Shown: piece by piece, positions 1 through 13,182 of the stretch
How the letters are laid out: each line of letters starts with the position of its first letter
How positions within the stretch are numbered: position 1 is the stretch's first letter
Source of the DNA: Sphaerosporella brunnea
Lineage: Eukaryota; Ascomycota; Pezizomycetes; Pezizales; Pyronemataceae
Length of the DNA stretch: 64,000 nt
Reading direction: 5' to 3'
Assembly: GCA_008704415.1 (NCBI GenBank)
Contig: VXIS01000136.1
Coordinates: 52,321-116,320, forward strand
The notes under the pieces: model-generated
Told to the model about the DNA's origin: nothing
The model's input: only the letters and a program-made list of their open reading frames with translations
Databases searched by the model: none
Made by a program: the position numbers and the translations under genes

Positions 1-281
1 TGGCGAATGCGACGCCTTCTCATTAAAAGTAGACTGGAATTTTCTGTACGCAGTACAGCCAGGAAACGAAACAAGAACCAAAGAAGCCAACCCCAAACAA
101 AAGGAAACAACGAGTGAAGAAACGAAAACCCAGACAAATTGTCCCAGCCCCAGACTTCAGGATATCAAGCCTACCTACCACCCAACCTCAAAAGTTCCCA
201 CTCCCAAATTCAGTCCAATACTCAACCACCAAAAACACCGGAAAAAACACAAGGGAAAAAGGGTCGTAGGGTACTCGATTA

Positions 282-2183
282 CTACACATCTGATGCGTCT
301 GAAGTGCCATAAGTTCTGGATTGACGATTTTCTCTAGCCGCGGCGCGCCCAGTCAAATCCTCCCACGCAGCTCTAGTCCTGCGTCCAGTGCTGCCTAGCA
401 ATCCCTCCTCTTCTTCTGCCTCCACCTCCTCCGCCGCCCTGCCGCCCAATCGCGGCGTCCACATGAGTGCAGTCGCTGTAGAAACCGCAAACAGTCCCAG
501 AAACCCGAACTGCGCCCAGAAGGCGAACGCACCAAAAAGCGGGAAGTTCATGGTTATCCTGTTTATAAACGTGCTAACGACGGTAGGCGTGCAGATGTCC
601 TGTGGCGCCTGAGCGTTGCATTCGCGAATCAATTCGGGGTGCGAGGAGCAGGAACGTAGGTAGCCACTACTAGCAAGCTGCGCCGAGACCTAGTTAGTTA
701 GGATAGATGTGTACATGTTGTGGACAGACAAACCGTATGGTCGCAGAACTTCTGTCCGCCGTAGTGGGCATATTGCGGGGCGAGGATCATCGTGAATGCA
801 TAGTTTATGGCAAGCACGGTGAGGGTAAGCATAACAGTGCTCATCAACATTCCTTGAGGTTTCGTTGAGCCGGGCCGAAGCTGGAACAGGGAAACCCAGA
901 GGAAGCGGATGCCAACGAAAGCAACACCCACAACAGTGGCGACAAAAAAGAGTAGAACCACCAGGAGAGCCAGGATGTAGTCAACCGGGAAAAACTTGGA
1001 GGTTTCGACAAACAGCCAGTTCATGGGGTTGAAGAGATTGGTATTTGGCAGGATATACCCACAATGTTTTCCGCAAACCGAATTTTGAACCTTATCGATG
1101 GCTGTGACAAGCATGGAAACAAAAATCAAAATAGAAATGACCAGGATGATGACACCAAACAAGATTTTGAAAGGCCTGCCGATGGCTTCCAGCTTCGAGT
1201 AAAAAGTCGTGGTGCGTGAGGCGCGGAGCTCCTCTGCAACACGTTGCCGACGAACCAGTGTTCGCTCTTCACGCTGGAGGGCTTCCAGCTCTCTTCGATC
1301 CTTAGATGAGGGTCGTTCACCACGACCTTGGTATTGAGCCTCGAGTACACGCTGGCGCTCGCGATTGATTGCTAGAGCATCGTTCGTAGCCGCAGTTGCC
1401 GAGGTAACGGATATCGATGGGATAGACTTGATCAGGACCATGGGCGTGAGTGCGAGCCCGGGCGCCGTATACAGGACAAACAGCACGGTCCCGACACACA
1501 GCAGCAATCCGACAATGAAAGTCAGCGCCCGCTCGCCATCTGTACTAGTCAGTGACCCAACTCTCCACCACTCCACTACCGCCTATCAGGGCGAACTCAC
1601 TGTTCTCCATCATCAGCTTCTTGAAATAATCCAAGTCTAAATGGCCTTTCATCTGCCTGGCAACTGGAGCAAACATTCCAGCTAACAGCAGCAATACCAT
1701 CAGTAGGACAAAGAAGATACTGTACTTCAGTGCACCTATAAGGCGCTGTTTCCGGGTCGTTTCGACGTCCCATTCTTCATACCAGAAGTAGGTAAACGGA
1801 ATCACCAGGAGACACATGACCGCATCTAAGCTATAGAGGCAATAGTAGACGATCTTGAGCGAGTAGAGTATGTTTGCGACAGTATCCGGATGCGCCCAGT
1901 GTTTCTTGAGACCCGTGTGGTTGTTGGTGGTAGAAGAGACGAGGGCGATATCCACAGGGCATAGGCAGACAGTTGCCAGGAGCGAAGTGAGGGCGAGGAC
2001 GCAGACTACGGTGACGAAGGCATCCTTCTCGGAGCGGGCCTGGTAGATTTTGACCTGTTTCCGATCAACAAGGGTCCAAGAGGCGGATCAGGAAAGGGTG
2101 CGCACAAACACTAGAGCTCCGATTATGAGGAGCGCCAGGACGACCAGAGCTGTTATCCATATCAGGGGTATTTGTGCAGCCAT
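282..2183 (-). CDS. LMBR1-family lysosomal/vacuolar cobalamin transporter (LMBD1-like)
   Basis: Polytopic membrane protein of the LMBD1 family, which exports vitamin B12 from the lysosome or vacuole. The start at 2183 gives a hydrophobic first segment (MAAQIPLIWITALVV...). A short intron then joins to an exon reading VKIYQARSEKDA, and an internal hydrophobic block ends in the family hallmark FTYFWYEEWD. The central exons carry the typical SSKDRREL..REERTL..RRQR loop, then CGYILPNTNLFNPMNW and several membrane segments. The last exon (282-632) has TPTVVSTFINRITMNFPLFG and an acidic EEGLL tail, possibly a dileucine sorting signal. At least three introns are needed; the splice near 640-720 is the least certain. 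A cobalamin role in fungi is inferred from the family, since most fungi do not use B12. Family assignment is confident. Confidence 0.88.
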
Positions 2184-3032
2184 GGCGACACGCGGGAAGG
2201 GTAGTGATGGCTTTGAGGGGGAAGTGCTGCTGTATTAAACGGCTACGCGGTCAACGCGAAAGTGATATTGACGGAAGTGAAAGAAGCAGTCTGCAATGTA
2301 ATTAATTATTGCGAAGTTGGATCGCAGATGATACGTAAATTCAATGTGATCGCATATGGGACGAGGTTGTGGAGGAGAAACGGCGAGAAGCCTTGCAGCT
2401 GGGAGTGGTGGGGGGGGGTGAGGGAGGCGATAGCAGGTTTATCCATGACGTTGCAGAAGAGACAAGATAGGCATGGCGCCAGGATTGGAGTGATGTTACA
2501 CAGCGTCGGACCGCTGGTCCGCATTAGGTGGATGTGTGATCGCCCGCACGCGAAATGTCCGTTTAGCTTTGGGGCGGGGAGGACGCGGGCATCTCGTCTG
2601 CGGGATGGCACATATGTGCTGCTGATGAGTGGCTTGACTGCAATTACCTCTGAGCGTCAGCGCCACAAACCTCACGGCGCCACAGTTCAGAAACACTGAC
2701 TCCCATGGCTGATATCTGAGAGCCATCGTTTGCATTGAACCCAAGTGGTAGCCTCGTCAACTTACATTTGTACGTAGAATACATACACGTAACTCGCCAT
2801 AAAACAGTATCCCCTCGTCAATCACTACAAGAAACTAACGAACTCATTTCAAAAAAAAAAAAAAAAAAAAAAACCTGCTTAACCCATACCACCACCGTCA
2901 CGCAAGACTGGAGAAATAGCGCTTTTGCCCTCTCCCCCACCTAACATCGCCCGCAAAATATAATCTAAAAAGAAGAAAACACCCTTGTCCCCCTTCATTA
3001 CATTAAATCAAAGCTTTGGGTTCCCAAGATTT
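2184..3032. other. Intergenic stretch with a 23-nt poly(A) run
   Basis: This lies between the promoter side of the LMBD1-like gene and the 3' end of SEC7. A run of 23 A occurs at 2851-2873. The open frames here (for example 2262-2699) have no recognisable protein features. I see no gene. Confidence 0.5.
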
Positions 3033-6000
3033 CTAACCCTGGGCGTGTGATAACCTGCGTGTCTTGAGCCCAGTAACGCCGTTTCTGACCGATAATTCAC
3101 TTCCCCTTCTACCACCCCGTCCGCGAGACATAACTCCGAGGCTCTTCACTTCTCCGATTCTCCGCAGCAGGCTTTGCAACGCGATTCTAGTTTCAGGGCC
3201 GAGCTCTCGGCTGAGAAGATCGACCGACAGCGGATAGAACGTCTCGATATGACGACTGAAGTCAGCTTCCGGGAAATTGGTATAGCCTTCCAGAACATCC
3301 ACCACGACAGGCCTCCACGCGAGGATGTTGCGTTGTTGGGTCTCTTCATCGAGTACAACAAAGCCACGAATGATGTCTACGCAAAGCCTGCAAAGGATAT
3401 TAGCACAGAGCACCTTATTTGGTGGCGGAACAAGCGGTGAACTTACGGAATCAAAGCATCCTCAATGGCGGCTTTGCTCTGTCGCCGTTCCGGCTTCTCG
3501 TCGTGATACATGCGCAGCAGGATGCTGACATATGTGGATGCGCTGCCGCTCTCTTGCTTCAGGAGGTTGGGTGGCTGCCTCATGAATCCCTCTCTCCACA
3601 GCTTCATTCGAAGCTCCTTGTCGCTGTTGAACCGTCGTGCAAAGGAGAAGCTCTTCTTTAGCAGAGCCATAAGCCTCAACAACTCCGCTGACGGAATCTG
3701 GTTGTAGACTTGATCGTTTTGGAACAGCTCTGATACTGTCTCGATCATGAGTAGTTGCAGCACACACTTCGTGATGATCTTGTTAAAGAATCTTCGTCGG
3801 GCAGCTGTCACTACTGGCTGTTGTGGCAGTTGTTGAGGTCTGTAGTCCTCGAGCTCTGCTATGATGGGGTTCCGCATTGCTTCTTCGCCTTCGTGCGCCT
3901 CCTCGTCGGCTTCTTCTGCATTGCCTGAAGAAAGCCCTCCGATCGCCAAGGAATTATTTTCTTCATCTTCTTCATCAGTGGCAGCTTCACTGATACTGGC
4001 AACGGGCTGAGTGCTGCTCGTATTTCTACCGCCCGTGGGGATCGCAGAAAAGAGCTGGTTGGCAGTTGTGGTCTCGAAGAGCTGCACGAAAGCTGTCACG
4101 ATCTTGCTCCAGTGCTCAGGTTGCAGCTTGTTCACACTCTGGAGTATCAACTGCTGCAAACAGGATGACCCTATCCGTGCAATTGTATCGTTTTCTTGAC
4201 AGATGCAGGTAACGAGCAGTTCCAAAAAGTTCTCCAGCATACGCTCAAGCTGGTCGAAGAAATGCGTGAGTAATGCAATCAGATTGCGAAGAGCCTGAAT
4301 CATAGTTGTAGACAACCATAGGCCAACCTGCTCCTGCGAGTTGAACTGCACCATTTCCGAGCGCGATTTCAACACCAGGAATATTGGGAACAGAAGCTCA
4401 TGGCAGACAGTGTCCCAGAAATCCGGGGGAAAGCCGGCACCATGGCTGACTAACGTGTCGAAGAGATAGCTCAGCGCCCTGATAAGTCAGCAAAATGGCC
4501 CAGAGTGCGATTGGGATATCATCTACCTTGTACGGGCCTCCAAGTCTTCCCCGGTCATGAGTATGTCATGAAATGCAAACAGAACAGGGAACCAGAAGGT
4601 TACCATCGGGTCGTCGTTAATTGTTCGAACAGGCGCACTGCCCTTCGATGTCTGCGACAATGGGCATTCTGGACAGGCTAGCATGACTGGCACTGTTCCC
4701 TTCAGAGTCTCTATAGCCTGCAACGATACTTTTTGGAATCGCTGGTTCTTGGAAAATTGCGTGAGACATATAATCATATCAGGGAAAGACCCCTGCTGCA
4801 CTATGACTCCAAATCGATCGCGGTAAATCTTTCTGACGCTGTCAAAAGCCTGATTGACAATCGATGCTGCTTGACTTAGTGACCAGCCAACAACATCTGA
4901 GGGTGTTCTTACGATAGTTTTCTTTTGCGGCTGTGGTGAATACCCCGAACATTGTTCCCCATCCTGACCTGATGTTATCACCCCTTGCCGACAACATCTG
5001 GTGCAAGCAACTCAAAACCATGTCCTTGACCGGAACCACCGTGGAATTGGTCATGACATGCTCAAATGGCTTCAGGAATTCCTTCTGAAATTTGAAATGG
5101 GGCAGTTCAGGTTTCTCTAAAAATTGCATCGCCAGCTGTCTTAGGGAATCCAACGCAAAGAACACTATATGCGTGTTCGGATGGCATCCGACCTTTATTC
5201 ATTAGTATCTGGGATGTGGATCTACTGCAAAATTCCGAGCTTACCTGATTGAAATGCTCTCCAAGGATTGCCCAGATGGTGCTCCATTCCACCCTGATAC
5301 GATCCATGTTGTGGTAACTTATTTCGACCAGCTTCTGCAAGCTAAACATCCGGGGATGCTCGCTCTGTCCCGAGCTCTGGATCTCCTGCCATGACACCTT
5401 GCTAAGGGCGTCCACAAAGCTCACGATCGCTGCACCATTGAGCTTGCTGGTATTGAAGAATATCCGCTCCACTGCATTCACCATCTCTTGCGACCGCGAC
5501 TCCTCAGCGACTTCGGCCGCATAAGTGGTGTAGGTACTGTGGGCTCTACCCCGAGTTCGCACCGATGAGGGCCGCTGCGAAGATATGGATGCGCGTGGTT
5601 TGATGCTGGCGTCGTCGGAGTGAATGATACGGCCCTGCGTGACATCAGGCAATGCGCCCTCGTCAACTCCTCCACTGATGAGTTGGAACCTCTCAAGCTG
5701 ACTGATGCACATCAATACGTCCCACCAGGAGGACTTCAGCAAGTTGCCCTCGGTCAAGGCGACATCCAGGAGGGCTCGGAGAGCCTCTACATTCTTGGCC
5801 TTCATTTCGCTGAGATTATTAAGGTGTGTAAACTTGGCCAGCGCTGATACAAAGGCAGTCCGTTCCGTCTCCAGCTCGAAGGTGCAGGCAATCTTTATGG
5901 CCAGTCTGAATCCTTCCATGCATTGCCGGATAGTTGCGACATCGTTGGACTCTTGAGCTGATCCCGACAGACTTGAGAGGAAAGACATCCACGAAACCTC

Positions 6001-9000
6001 GAACATGGGTCCAACATGTCGGGAGGAGGAAGCTGAAATGTACCTGGGTAGGCCGGACGCAGAATTCCCTCGTTTTTGAGCCTTGAGGAGGCTCTTGAAC
6101 AATTGTTCAGTTTTGTTGGCCATCTCGTTACTAGCGATTACATAGGCATCTCTTTCGAGGTCCCTGCCAGCATTATATATGACCCTTCCAATGCCTTCCA
6201 CCAATCCGCCTGATGTATGTGCATTGAAGTCGATCTTGGAAGCTTCCCTCTCCCCTTCCAAGACAATCTCGTTCGTGCGGATCTCGTCGTATATGCTTCC
6301 TAGATATTCTTCGGGCAAGTCTGCGTTGTCGTTGATACCCCGATTGTTCTTGATAAAGTCCTCCTTTGTCATCCGCGCTTTACCTTTCAACTTTTCGCTG
6401 TGCTGGTCGGTATTAAGCATGATTACCGAATAAGCTAAAACATACGCCGTGTCTGCGTTTGCGAAGGCGTTGGGATTTCCAGAAATATACCGCTCGGCGA
6501 ACTTCAGCATGAATCGATCAATTTTTTGTGCTTCGCCGGGTAATCTGAAACTCTGTAAGAAACGGCGGAGAGCATCCACAAAGCGCATCTTGGTGAAGTC
6601 CATCATGTCGACGAATGAATGCATGATTGCAATGTTCTCTGCATGGCCTTCACCGAGATATTCACCGATCATTGCCTTGTCCAAGGCAATAGGTCCCTTG
6701 AGCAGGAATGTGGCAATATCTTCAGGAGCGGAGCTCTCGATAAACCCGTGTTGGATTAAGGCCTTGACTCCTCGTTTTGGCTTGAAATTAAACTGCCGTA
6801 TGCTCTCCATGAGCGCAGTCTTTCGTTGTTTGGCCTTCTCCAACTCATTGTAGTCGTCAAGACTGCTGCCATTGCTGTCGTTTGCCAACTCGTTATGGGG
6901 CGTCGTTGCAGTTGGGGTAATGACCGTTGAAACCCGGGGGGTTTGGGATGGGTGAGAATTATCCAACGAATCCCTTCCACCGTCCTCCATATCAGCTGTG
7001 TGTTGAAGGGCATCGGCCAAGTCTTTTTGGGACCATTCTACCATGGACTGCAAGACATTGACCAAGCAATCGAGTGACTGTTTCTTGAGCGGAAACTCCT
7101 GGGGAAAGGTGGGCTCCACAGGTGTAGTTGGAGCTGCAGCAATGGAAGCAGTCGACAAGGACGGCGGAAGTGAAGAGGATCCTCGATAGCCCGATACAGA
7201 CTTTCCCTTCTGCGCCTGTTCCACATATGCGTGAAGTTGCACATCTGTGATAGGAACATGGCTAGTAGCAATTTTGGCCAGATGCTCGATAAGCCTGTGA
7301 ATGGAATCAGCCACTGGGCACGTTGGAGAGAATTGAATCAACATACCGCTGGAACATGTTGTCCAAAGCAGAGTCATCACAGTCATAGTTCAGGTATATC
7401 TCCACCAAAGCTCGCGGATCTGAGCAAAGCTTTTCCAGTATGTTCAATAGGCATGTCTTCTGCTGAACACTTGAGTGCTTGTTGTCCAAGATTGTGAGAT
7501 AGATCTCCTTCAAGAACACTTCAATCTCTTTCTGTTGCACAAAGAATAAGCCACCAGAATACAACACCTACGAAGAGATGGTCAAACCTTCAACATTACT
7601 CGCATATTGCTCAGAATCAGCCAGAAAATCTCGCAGCAGACCTCAAAAACGTGACCCACGGCGCTCGCTGCATTTCGGCTCAAAGAAAGACAAAGATATT
7701 GCTTTACCGCATGAATAAAACCGGTGGGCTCACCGCCGCTAGAGCTCTTGATTGTGGAGAGTGGAGACACGAATACGTTAATATGGTTGAGTAGAATCAC
7801 ATGTATCAAGTGCAAGCTCAATAGTTTACTCCTCATACCGTGGGATTTCAAATCGGCAATCTGCTCCGCCGGCAGTGTCTTGATTGAAAGTTTACACATA
7901 GCTCGGAATACCAGGAAAGCATCCTTGATGTACACCTCATCCTCATCTTCCTGAGAGCTTTCCGATGAGTCGGATGCAGCATCTGAGTATGTTCCGGCCA
8001 GATGTTTTCGGTTACGATTCACAGTTGTGGGAGCTGCATCGGTGATCCTTTCGTCGTCAAAACTCTTGCGGTTCTCGAAGCTTTGCAAAGTAATCTTTTC
8101 CTGTGGTCCACTATCGCCTGAGGGCGGTGGAGAAATGGATTCGTCCTTGTTGCCGGTAGAATCATTGTCGCTGTGGGGTATCTGGACGCTCAAAGCGCTT
8201 TCATTTTTCTGACCGGCGTGCGCTTCCTTGACAGCCAACCGGACCTTGACACGCTCGAACACCGTGTGCACCATTTGTGTCAAGGTTCCTTGGGCAGTTT
8301 GCTGGTTGGCACTGCTCCTGGACAAAAGAAAAATATTATACGTTTGACGAATGGCCTTCAACAGTCCAGCTCCATGGACCACAACTTTATCGTTCAAGAC
8401 AGCCGCCAAAAGAGCTTTGACAATTTGCAACTGAACGGTATCAGGAGTACTGTCTCCTTTGAAGCAGTCGCAAATAGTTTCAATGGCTCTCTCGATCAGC
8501 GGCTGTGGCTGTTCCTGGCCTTCATGCACGTGTGGTGGGACAATTGAGAAGTAGGAATAGCTGATGAGCTTTCCTATGCAATCCAAGGCCGTGGTAACCA
8601 GCTGAGAATTAGTAGATGTGCAAGCTAATCGCAGAGGCTCAAACACGACGTTTGGATCGGCGGGCGGTTCCGGTGCCGTTTCCCTAATTGCATCAACCGC
8701 CTTCTGCACTGCGTCCGACAATTGTTTGCGTTTCTTCGCCTCTTTTGACGCGCCAATTGTTTCCAAAGCTTGTACGACAAAAACCATTGACGATATTGTG
8801 ACTTGTCCCGCCGCATTGTTGGTCGCAAGAGCCTCCGAAGTAACCCGCCCCCGCGCTTGGCCGCTGACTGATGTCGGTGCATTCCAGGATGATGTGCGGG
8901 TGGGTGTTAAAGGCGGCTCCGGACTCGATTTAGGTTGATCAAGGCCATCTGCGCCGATAGGTAGTGGGATTCCATCAGCGATAGCTTTCGAGGCGGACGG

Positions 9001-9435
9001 GGTCGCTGGGGACTGGTCAGTGGGTATTGGAGGTAGCTCCCGATCTTGCACGCTGTGAAACGAGGAAGCTCGCGACGGTGGTGTCTGTGGCCTGGATATA
9101 CTATCGTTCTCTGACCTGACCGCGTCGCCTTCAGGCAGTGAGATGGTTGGCATCGGAGGAACGTCCTGATCGGGAGGTGGTGTATCAAAGCGCTGCTCCT
9201 TCGGCTCGGTCGTGGAAGGTGAACCTTCGTCTGCATCCTCATGAGTCAGGGATAATGCATCGTCATTTCCTGATTCTTCTACTTTGTCGTCGCCATTAAC
9301 GGGCTCTAGTGCATTTGCGGTGGATGTGGGATCCTCTTCTTCGAGTTTGGTTGCTGGCGACAAAGGGGCTTCAGCTTCCGATGTTACGCTGGCCTCATCT
9401 GGCGGAGATGCTTCGGGGATGTGTTCCTCGGCCAT
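3033..9435 (-). CDS. SEC7: Sec7/BIG-type Arf guanine nucleotide exchange factor
   Basis: Large Arf-GEF of the trans-Golgi that loads Arf GTPases with GTP to drive vesicle budding. It starts at 9435 (MAEEHIPEASPPDEAS) with a long acidic, low-complexity N-terminus, followed by the DCB and HUS regions. The catalytic Sec7 domain lies at about nt 6830-6240. It contains FLLKGPIALDKAMIGEYLGE, with the glutamic-finger E in YLGE, then FLQSFRLPGEAQKIDRFM and AYSVIMLNTDQH. HDS-type helical repeats follow, to a short basic end at 3033. The exons join in frame through several short introns and give roughly 2,000 residues, the usual size for fungal Sec7. The residue after YLGEG is H, where many homologues have D. 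It is the largest gene in the window; identity is secure, but exact splice sites in the 3' half were not all resolved. Confidence 0.93.
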
Positions 9436-9809
9436 GGCGATGGCTCTTCCCGGTGCAATAGGAGAGATGCGGGATCCAAAGCTGCCTCCAAGTTCCCAAG
9501 TTCGCAGTTATATATTGGGGGACGGGGTGGTTGGAGGAGATGCGTAACGGATACCGGAAAGGTAGAATTATGCAAGTTATTTCCTCGAGGTAGGTATGCT
9601 TTGGTTCCGCACTAAAAAGTTGACGACGCGGCTGATGGAGCAACGCAACCTTTGATTAAATTCATTTCAGAGGTCAGGTGACCGAGTCATGGTTCGTGAT
9701 TCACTCTTTTGAAGAACTCTATCTTGACATGACAACAGCCACAGAGATGCAAAAGAAACAACAAAATTGCTTTAGATCGACAGGAAAGAATATTTCCGAA
9801 AGAATTGGT
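9436..9809. other. Intergenic stretch, SEC7 upstream / DFG5-like downstream
   Basis: It holds the presumed SEC7 promoter and the 3' flank of the GH76 gene. Only short shadow frames are seen. Confidence 0.45.
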
Positions 9810-11388
9810 CTAAAAGCTGACCCACCAGGAAAACACCAGTACACCAAGCACCGCTCCCACTGTTGCGGCTGACGCTCCACCTTTGTCCTTCGCGCTGATT
9901 TGTTGGTCTTTGTCAGAAAAACTTCCTTTCCCATCGCTTCCCGCCCCTGGATCTCCTTTGCTTATCCCCCCAGCCCTCTCACTGGCATATTTCCTCGAGC
10001 CCAACACCAGGGTGCTTTGGATTGTTTCCAGTGCACTCAATTGTTCACCCACTCCCCACCATTTTTCCCATTCCTTCTCGGTCCATCTCATCCCGCAAGT
10101 ATTGCGGTCTTCCCCCCAAGAACAAAACTTCGCAGCAGCAACAGCTGAAGCTCGGAGTTTGGGCATGATCCATTCGGCGGTGAATGGGGCCATCTTTACG
10201 GTCATTGCCATGCAACGCGAGAAGAATGCCTTTCTCTCATGTTAATCCATCCACAAGTCGCGAGTTGGTGGGGTGCTTAGCAACCTTGAATGAACGTTGA
10301 TCCACGTTGCAGGTACCGTGAGGCTCGCAAGCCATCTCAACTACGATGTCGTCCTTGAAAAAGACTTTTGTAGTTTTCATGACTCCATCAACACGCTCAG
10401 CCCAGAGGCGTTCGCCGCCGGTCTATTTCTCGAGATGTCAGGTATAAATGCACATCTACTGACGCCCAGGGAAGGTGAATAATGTCTTACGAAGTCGTAA
10501 AGGAAGGATGCCCCTGCAAGGTACAGTCCAGCATTATACGTCCACTGGATTGGATCGACTTTGGAACAGTCGTCTGTGATATCGTAACCATCGTAAAACC
10601 GATAGTCTTCGGTCATGAGGCCAACCTGCCGTGTCCAGTCCCAAGTCTTCACAGCCCAGTCCATGTAGGTACTGTTACCAGTATATCTAGCCAGCCGTGA
10701 AGCAAGCAAGAAGAAGGCCCCATTCGATACGGTATTCTTATAATGGTAACCCCTGTTAAAGCTATATATCTGCCACCGCAGGCCGCCGCCACAGTATTCT
10801 TCGTCCCACCGGGCAGCTTGAGTGTTGAATACGGCCTGTGCGAGCGAGAGCCATTGAGGTTGGTCATCTGGTGGATTGGGGAATCTCCGCTCCGCAGCAG
10901 ACATCACTGTGAGGCCCCAAAAACCCTGATCGTCGTTACCGAGCGACTTGGACTGATTCGGCGGCATGTAGTTCCAATCGGGGCCGACCTGATGAAGCAA
11001 TGCTTCTGTGATGCAGGGGTTATATCCTTCGTCTCCCGTGTAGAACCAATAATCAATCAGCCCCTGCTGACAGTAAGCAAGAGCTCTAAAAATGGTCCTA
11101 ATAAGGGCAAACCCCGAAAACTCCCCCGCCTTCCCACCAGTAGTAAGGGTCCCCGAAGAGGCCTGGTATCATCCCCGTCTGGTTTCCGGGATAGAACTGC
11201 ATCATCTTGTAGGCCACTTTCTGGGAAACTTTCCGGATGGATTCTACTTATACCGATGCGAACATCAGCATCTCTCTTTCCGTGCTTCGGGTGAGCTACT
11301 GACGGGGATCGTCAACATCCAACTCGTGTCCGAGAACAGTACTCGAAGGCCATAGCAGCAGAAGGAAGCAAATCAACCACCGCAGCAT
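9810..11388 (-). CDS. GPI-anchored GH76 mannan endo-1,6-alpha-mannosidase (Dfg5/Dcw1 family)
   Basis: Cell-wall enzyme of the Dfg5/Dcw1 family, thought to process GPI-mannoproteins so they can be cross-linked into the wall. The start at 11388 gives a signal peptide ([20 protein letters not shown]). The next exon reads [30 protein letters not shown], then [16 protein letters not shown] and [11 protein letters not shown]. The DD pair corresponds to the catalytic aspartates of GH76. [18 protein letters not shown] and a cysteine-bearing [10 protein letters not shown] block, created by a clean splice near 10225, complete the domain. The C-terminus is Ser/Gly-rich and ends in a hydrophobic stretch, as expected for GPI addition. 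At least four introns are present. Whether it is the DFG5 or the DCW1 orthologue cannot be decided here. Confidence 0.9.
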
Positions 11389-11717
11389 GGTTGAAATATC
11401 GAGAAGCGGATTGACGAGAGCACAGGGGAAGCTGTTGTCAGCGTGTCCAATTTACGGAAAGGTAAAACGAGGTGCGGGGTTGTGTTTGTCATTCAAAGTA
11501 TCCATCGAAATCCAGCCACAGGACCATTGAATCGTGCACAAATGACACACAATGTTGTCGACTGCCTGATATATGATGCGTAGATGCATGGAAATCACGC
11601 GACTTCATTGAAACAGTGAAGAGCATTGAGGACCAGACTGATGGTAAGTGTTCACAAACGACGCAAGCCGCTCTCTACCTACTTTCATGACGGTGGAGAC
11701 TTTGCGCCGATCAACTG
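11389..11717. other. Intergenic stretch between DFG5-like promoter and SEN54 3' end
   Basis: About 330 bp of upstream sequence for the GH76 gene. No gene or repeat was recognised. Confidence 0.4.
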
Positions 11718-13035
11718 CTATCGTCCGCCCCGACCCCTTCCTCCCTGCCCGCCCCTTCCTCCACCCCTGAAGCCTCCTCGACCCCCGCGCCCGCCCTGCT
11801 TTCCTCCCCTTCTGGCAGCAGGTTTCCTCTTGTACATCACTTCGTCCGCAAATCCCACATCTGCAAACTTCAAGAAGCTTGTCACACCTGAGTCCACAAC
11901 TGCAACAATGACATTCCTATAGCCGTCCTTCAATCTTTGAAACAGATTCTTTTTGGCGGCTGTGGCATCGTGTGGAACCGAGTCAAATAGCGGCGATAGC
12001 TGCGACAGAGTCGGCATGCCCATTTCCCGGGCATTCACCACAGAAATCCTAAAATCTGGCGGGGGCGGATCGCTCTTCTTGAAGTTCGGCACCGGCTTCC
12101 ACATGTAATAAGCTATGCGGTAAGGCAATCTTGCGTTTGCACTGTTGATAGCTACTGGGTCGTGAGGCGGATGATGCGATGGGATGAGAGAGAGGCGCTG
12201 GTAGATGGATTCATAGGAGCGATAAACACTTTCGGAGACCAGGGGGCCGGCTTCTGGGAGAGCTTTCGGGCCGAAGACACTGTTATATATGCTGGTAAAC
12301 ATGCCAGGCGCTTGGCTGGTAGATGCTCGCACGGTCACTATCGGCAATCTTGGGCTTGTGTCTATCTCATCTGCCTAGAATTAGTCTGCAATGAGGAGAA
12401 AAAGACCAAACATACCATCATCAAAGAATGTGGGAGCCCTCTGGAGAATGTAACCGGCCCTCTTCAGGTAAGCATAGACCTGGTATCTCTCTAAGCCCCC
12501 GCAGCCCGCAAGACAGCTTGCATACGCGCCCTCTAAGCTCATGGGCACGCCGTCCTCCCACCAGCACTCGAGATTGCCCCGCTCCACCATGTATATCGTT
12601 TCCTCGGGCAACAACCACAAAACACCCTTGTTGTCTGCCTTTCCGAGCGACTTAAAGTGCGTGCCTCTGGGAATTTTTACTTCGGTCATATTCTTGTCTG
12701 GCCGCCAGATTCCTTCCACGTGGGTTTTGCTAGTGTGTTTTCGTTCCCCACAAAGGGCGTCGTGCATGGCCTGTCTTGATTCTGCAAGAACCGTATCCTG
12801 CAGGTCTGTTCCATTGGGCTCAAAGTCCTTTTCACCACGCTTGGGAATCGATGCATGATCGGAAGACCTGAGCGCGAAACATCAGTTGTCTGGGAGTAAC
12901 AAGCGCGAGAGCCGAATTTTTGTGAACATACTTGCTGAACAAATTCAAGAAGCGGAAGTCTTGCGTTTCATCCGAGATATCGCCATCCTGAACGTTTTGA
13001 GCCAGTCGCAAGTTGTCTGCCTCCGGTTCTGCCAT
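11718..13035 (-). CDS. SEN54: tRNA-splicing endonuclease subunit Sen54
   Basis: Structural subunit of the heterotetrameric tRNA-splicing endonuclease, partner of Sen2. The start at 13035 (MAEPEADNLRLAQNVQDG) is followed by SDETQDFRFLNLFSKY. After an intron comes the Sen54 N-domain: RGEKDFEPNGT, then KIPRGTHFKSLGKADNKG, WLLPEETIYMVERGNLE and LERYQVYAYLKRAGYILQR. The last exon has FRISVVNAREMGMPTLSQL and a C-terminal RLKDGYRNVIVAVVDSGVTS block. Two introns are needed. The last 30 or so residues are an RGG/GR-rich tail, as in some fungal Sen54 proteins; it may bind RNA, which is inference. The gene is divergent from DUS2, another tRNA-processing gene, across about 150 bp. Confidence 0.92.
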
Positions 13036-13182
13036 AGTTGCGAAAAGTGAGAAGCTCTTGTTAGTTGGGTGAGTCGCATCTTGGTAATCCCTCGTTGGCC
13101 TTGGCGCATCTCGCCAAAAAAAACTTTAAACGAGCCGCCACACCGTCCCCACTGTCACTCATCCACTTGACGTTTGTTCCTC
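13036..13182. promoter_or_regulatory. Shared divergent promoter region SEN54 / DUS2
   Basis: Only about 147 bp separate the two start codons, so the two tRNA-maturation genes must share one upstream region. No specific factor site could be named. Confidence 0.5.

Noticed and set aside
698..1576. Separate membrane protein gene
   Set aside because: It is an internal exon of the LMBD1-like gene; flanking exons complete the family motifs.
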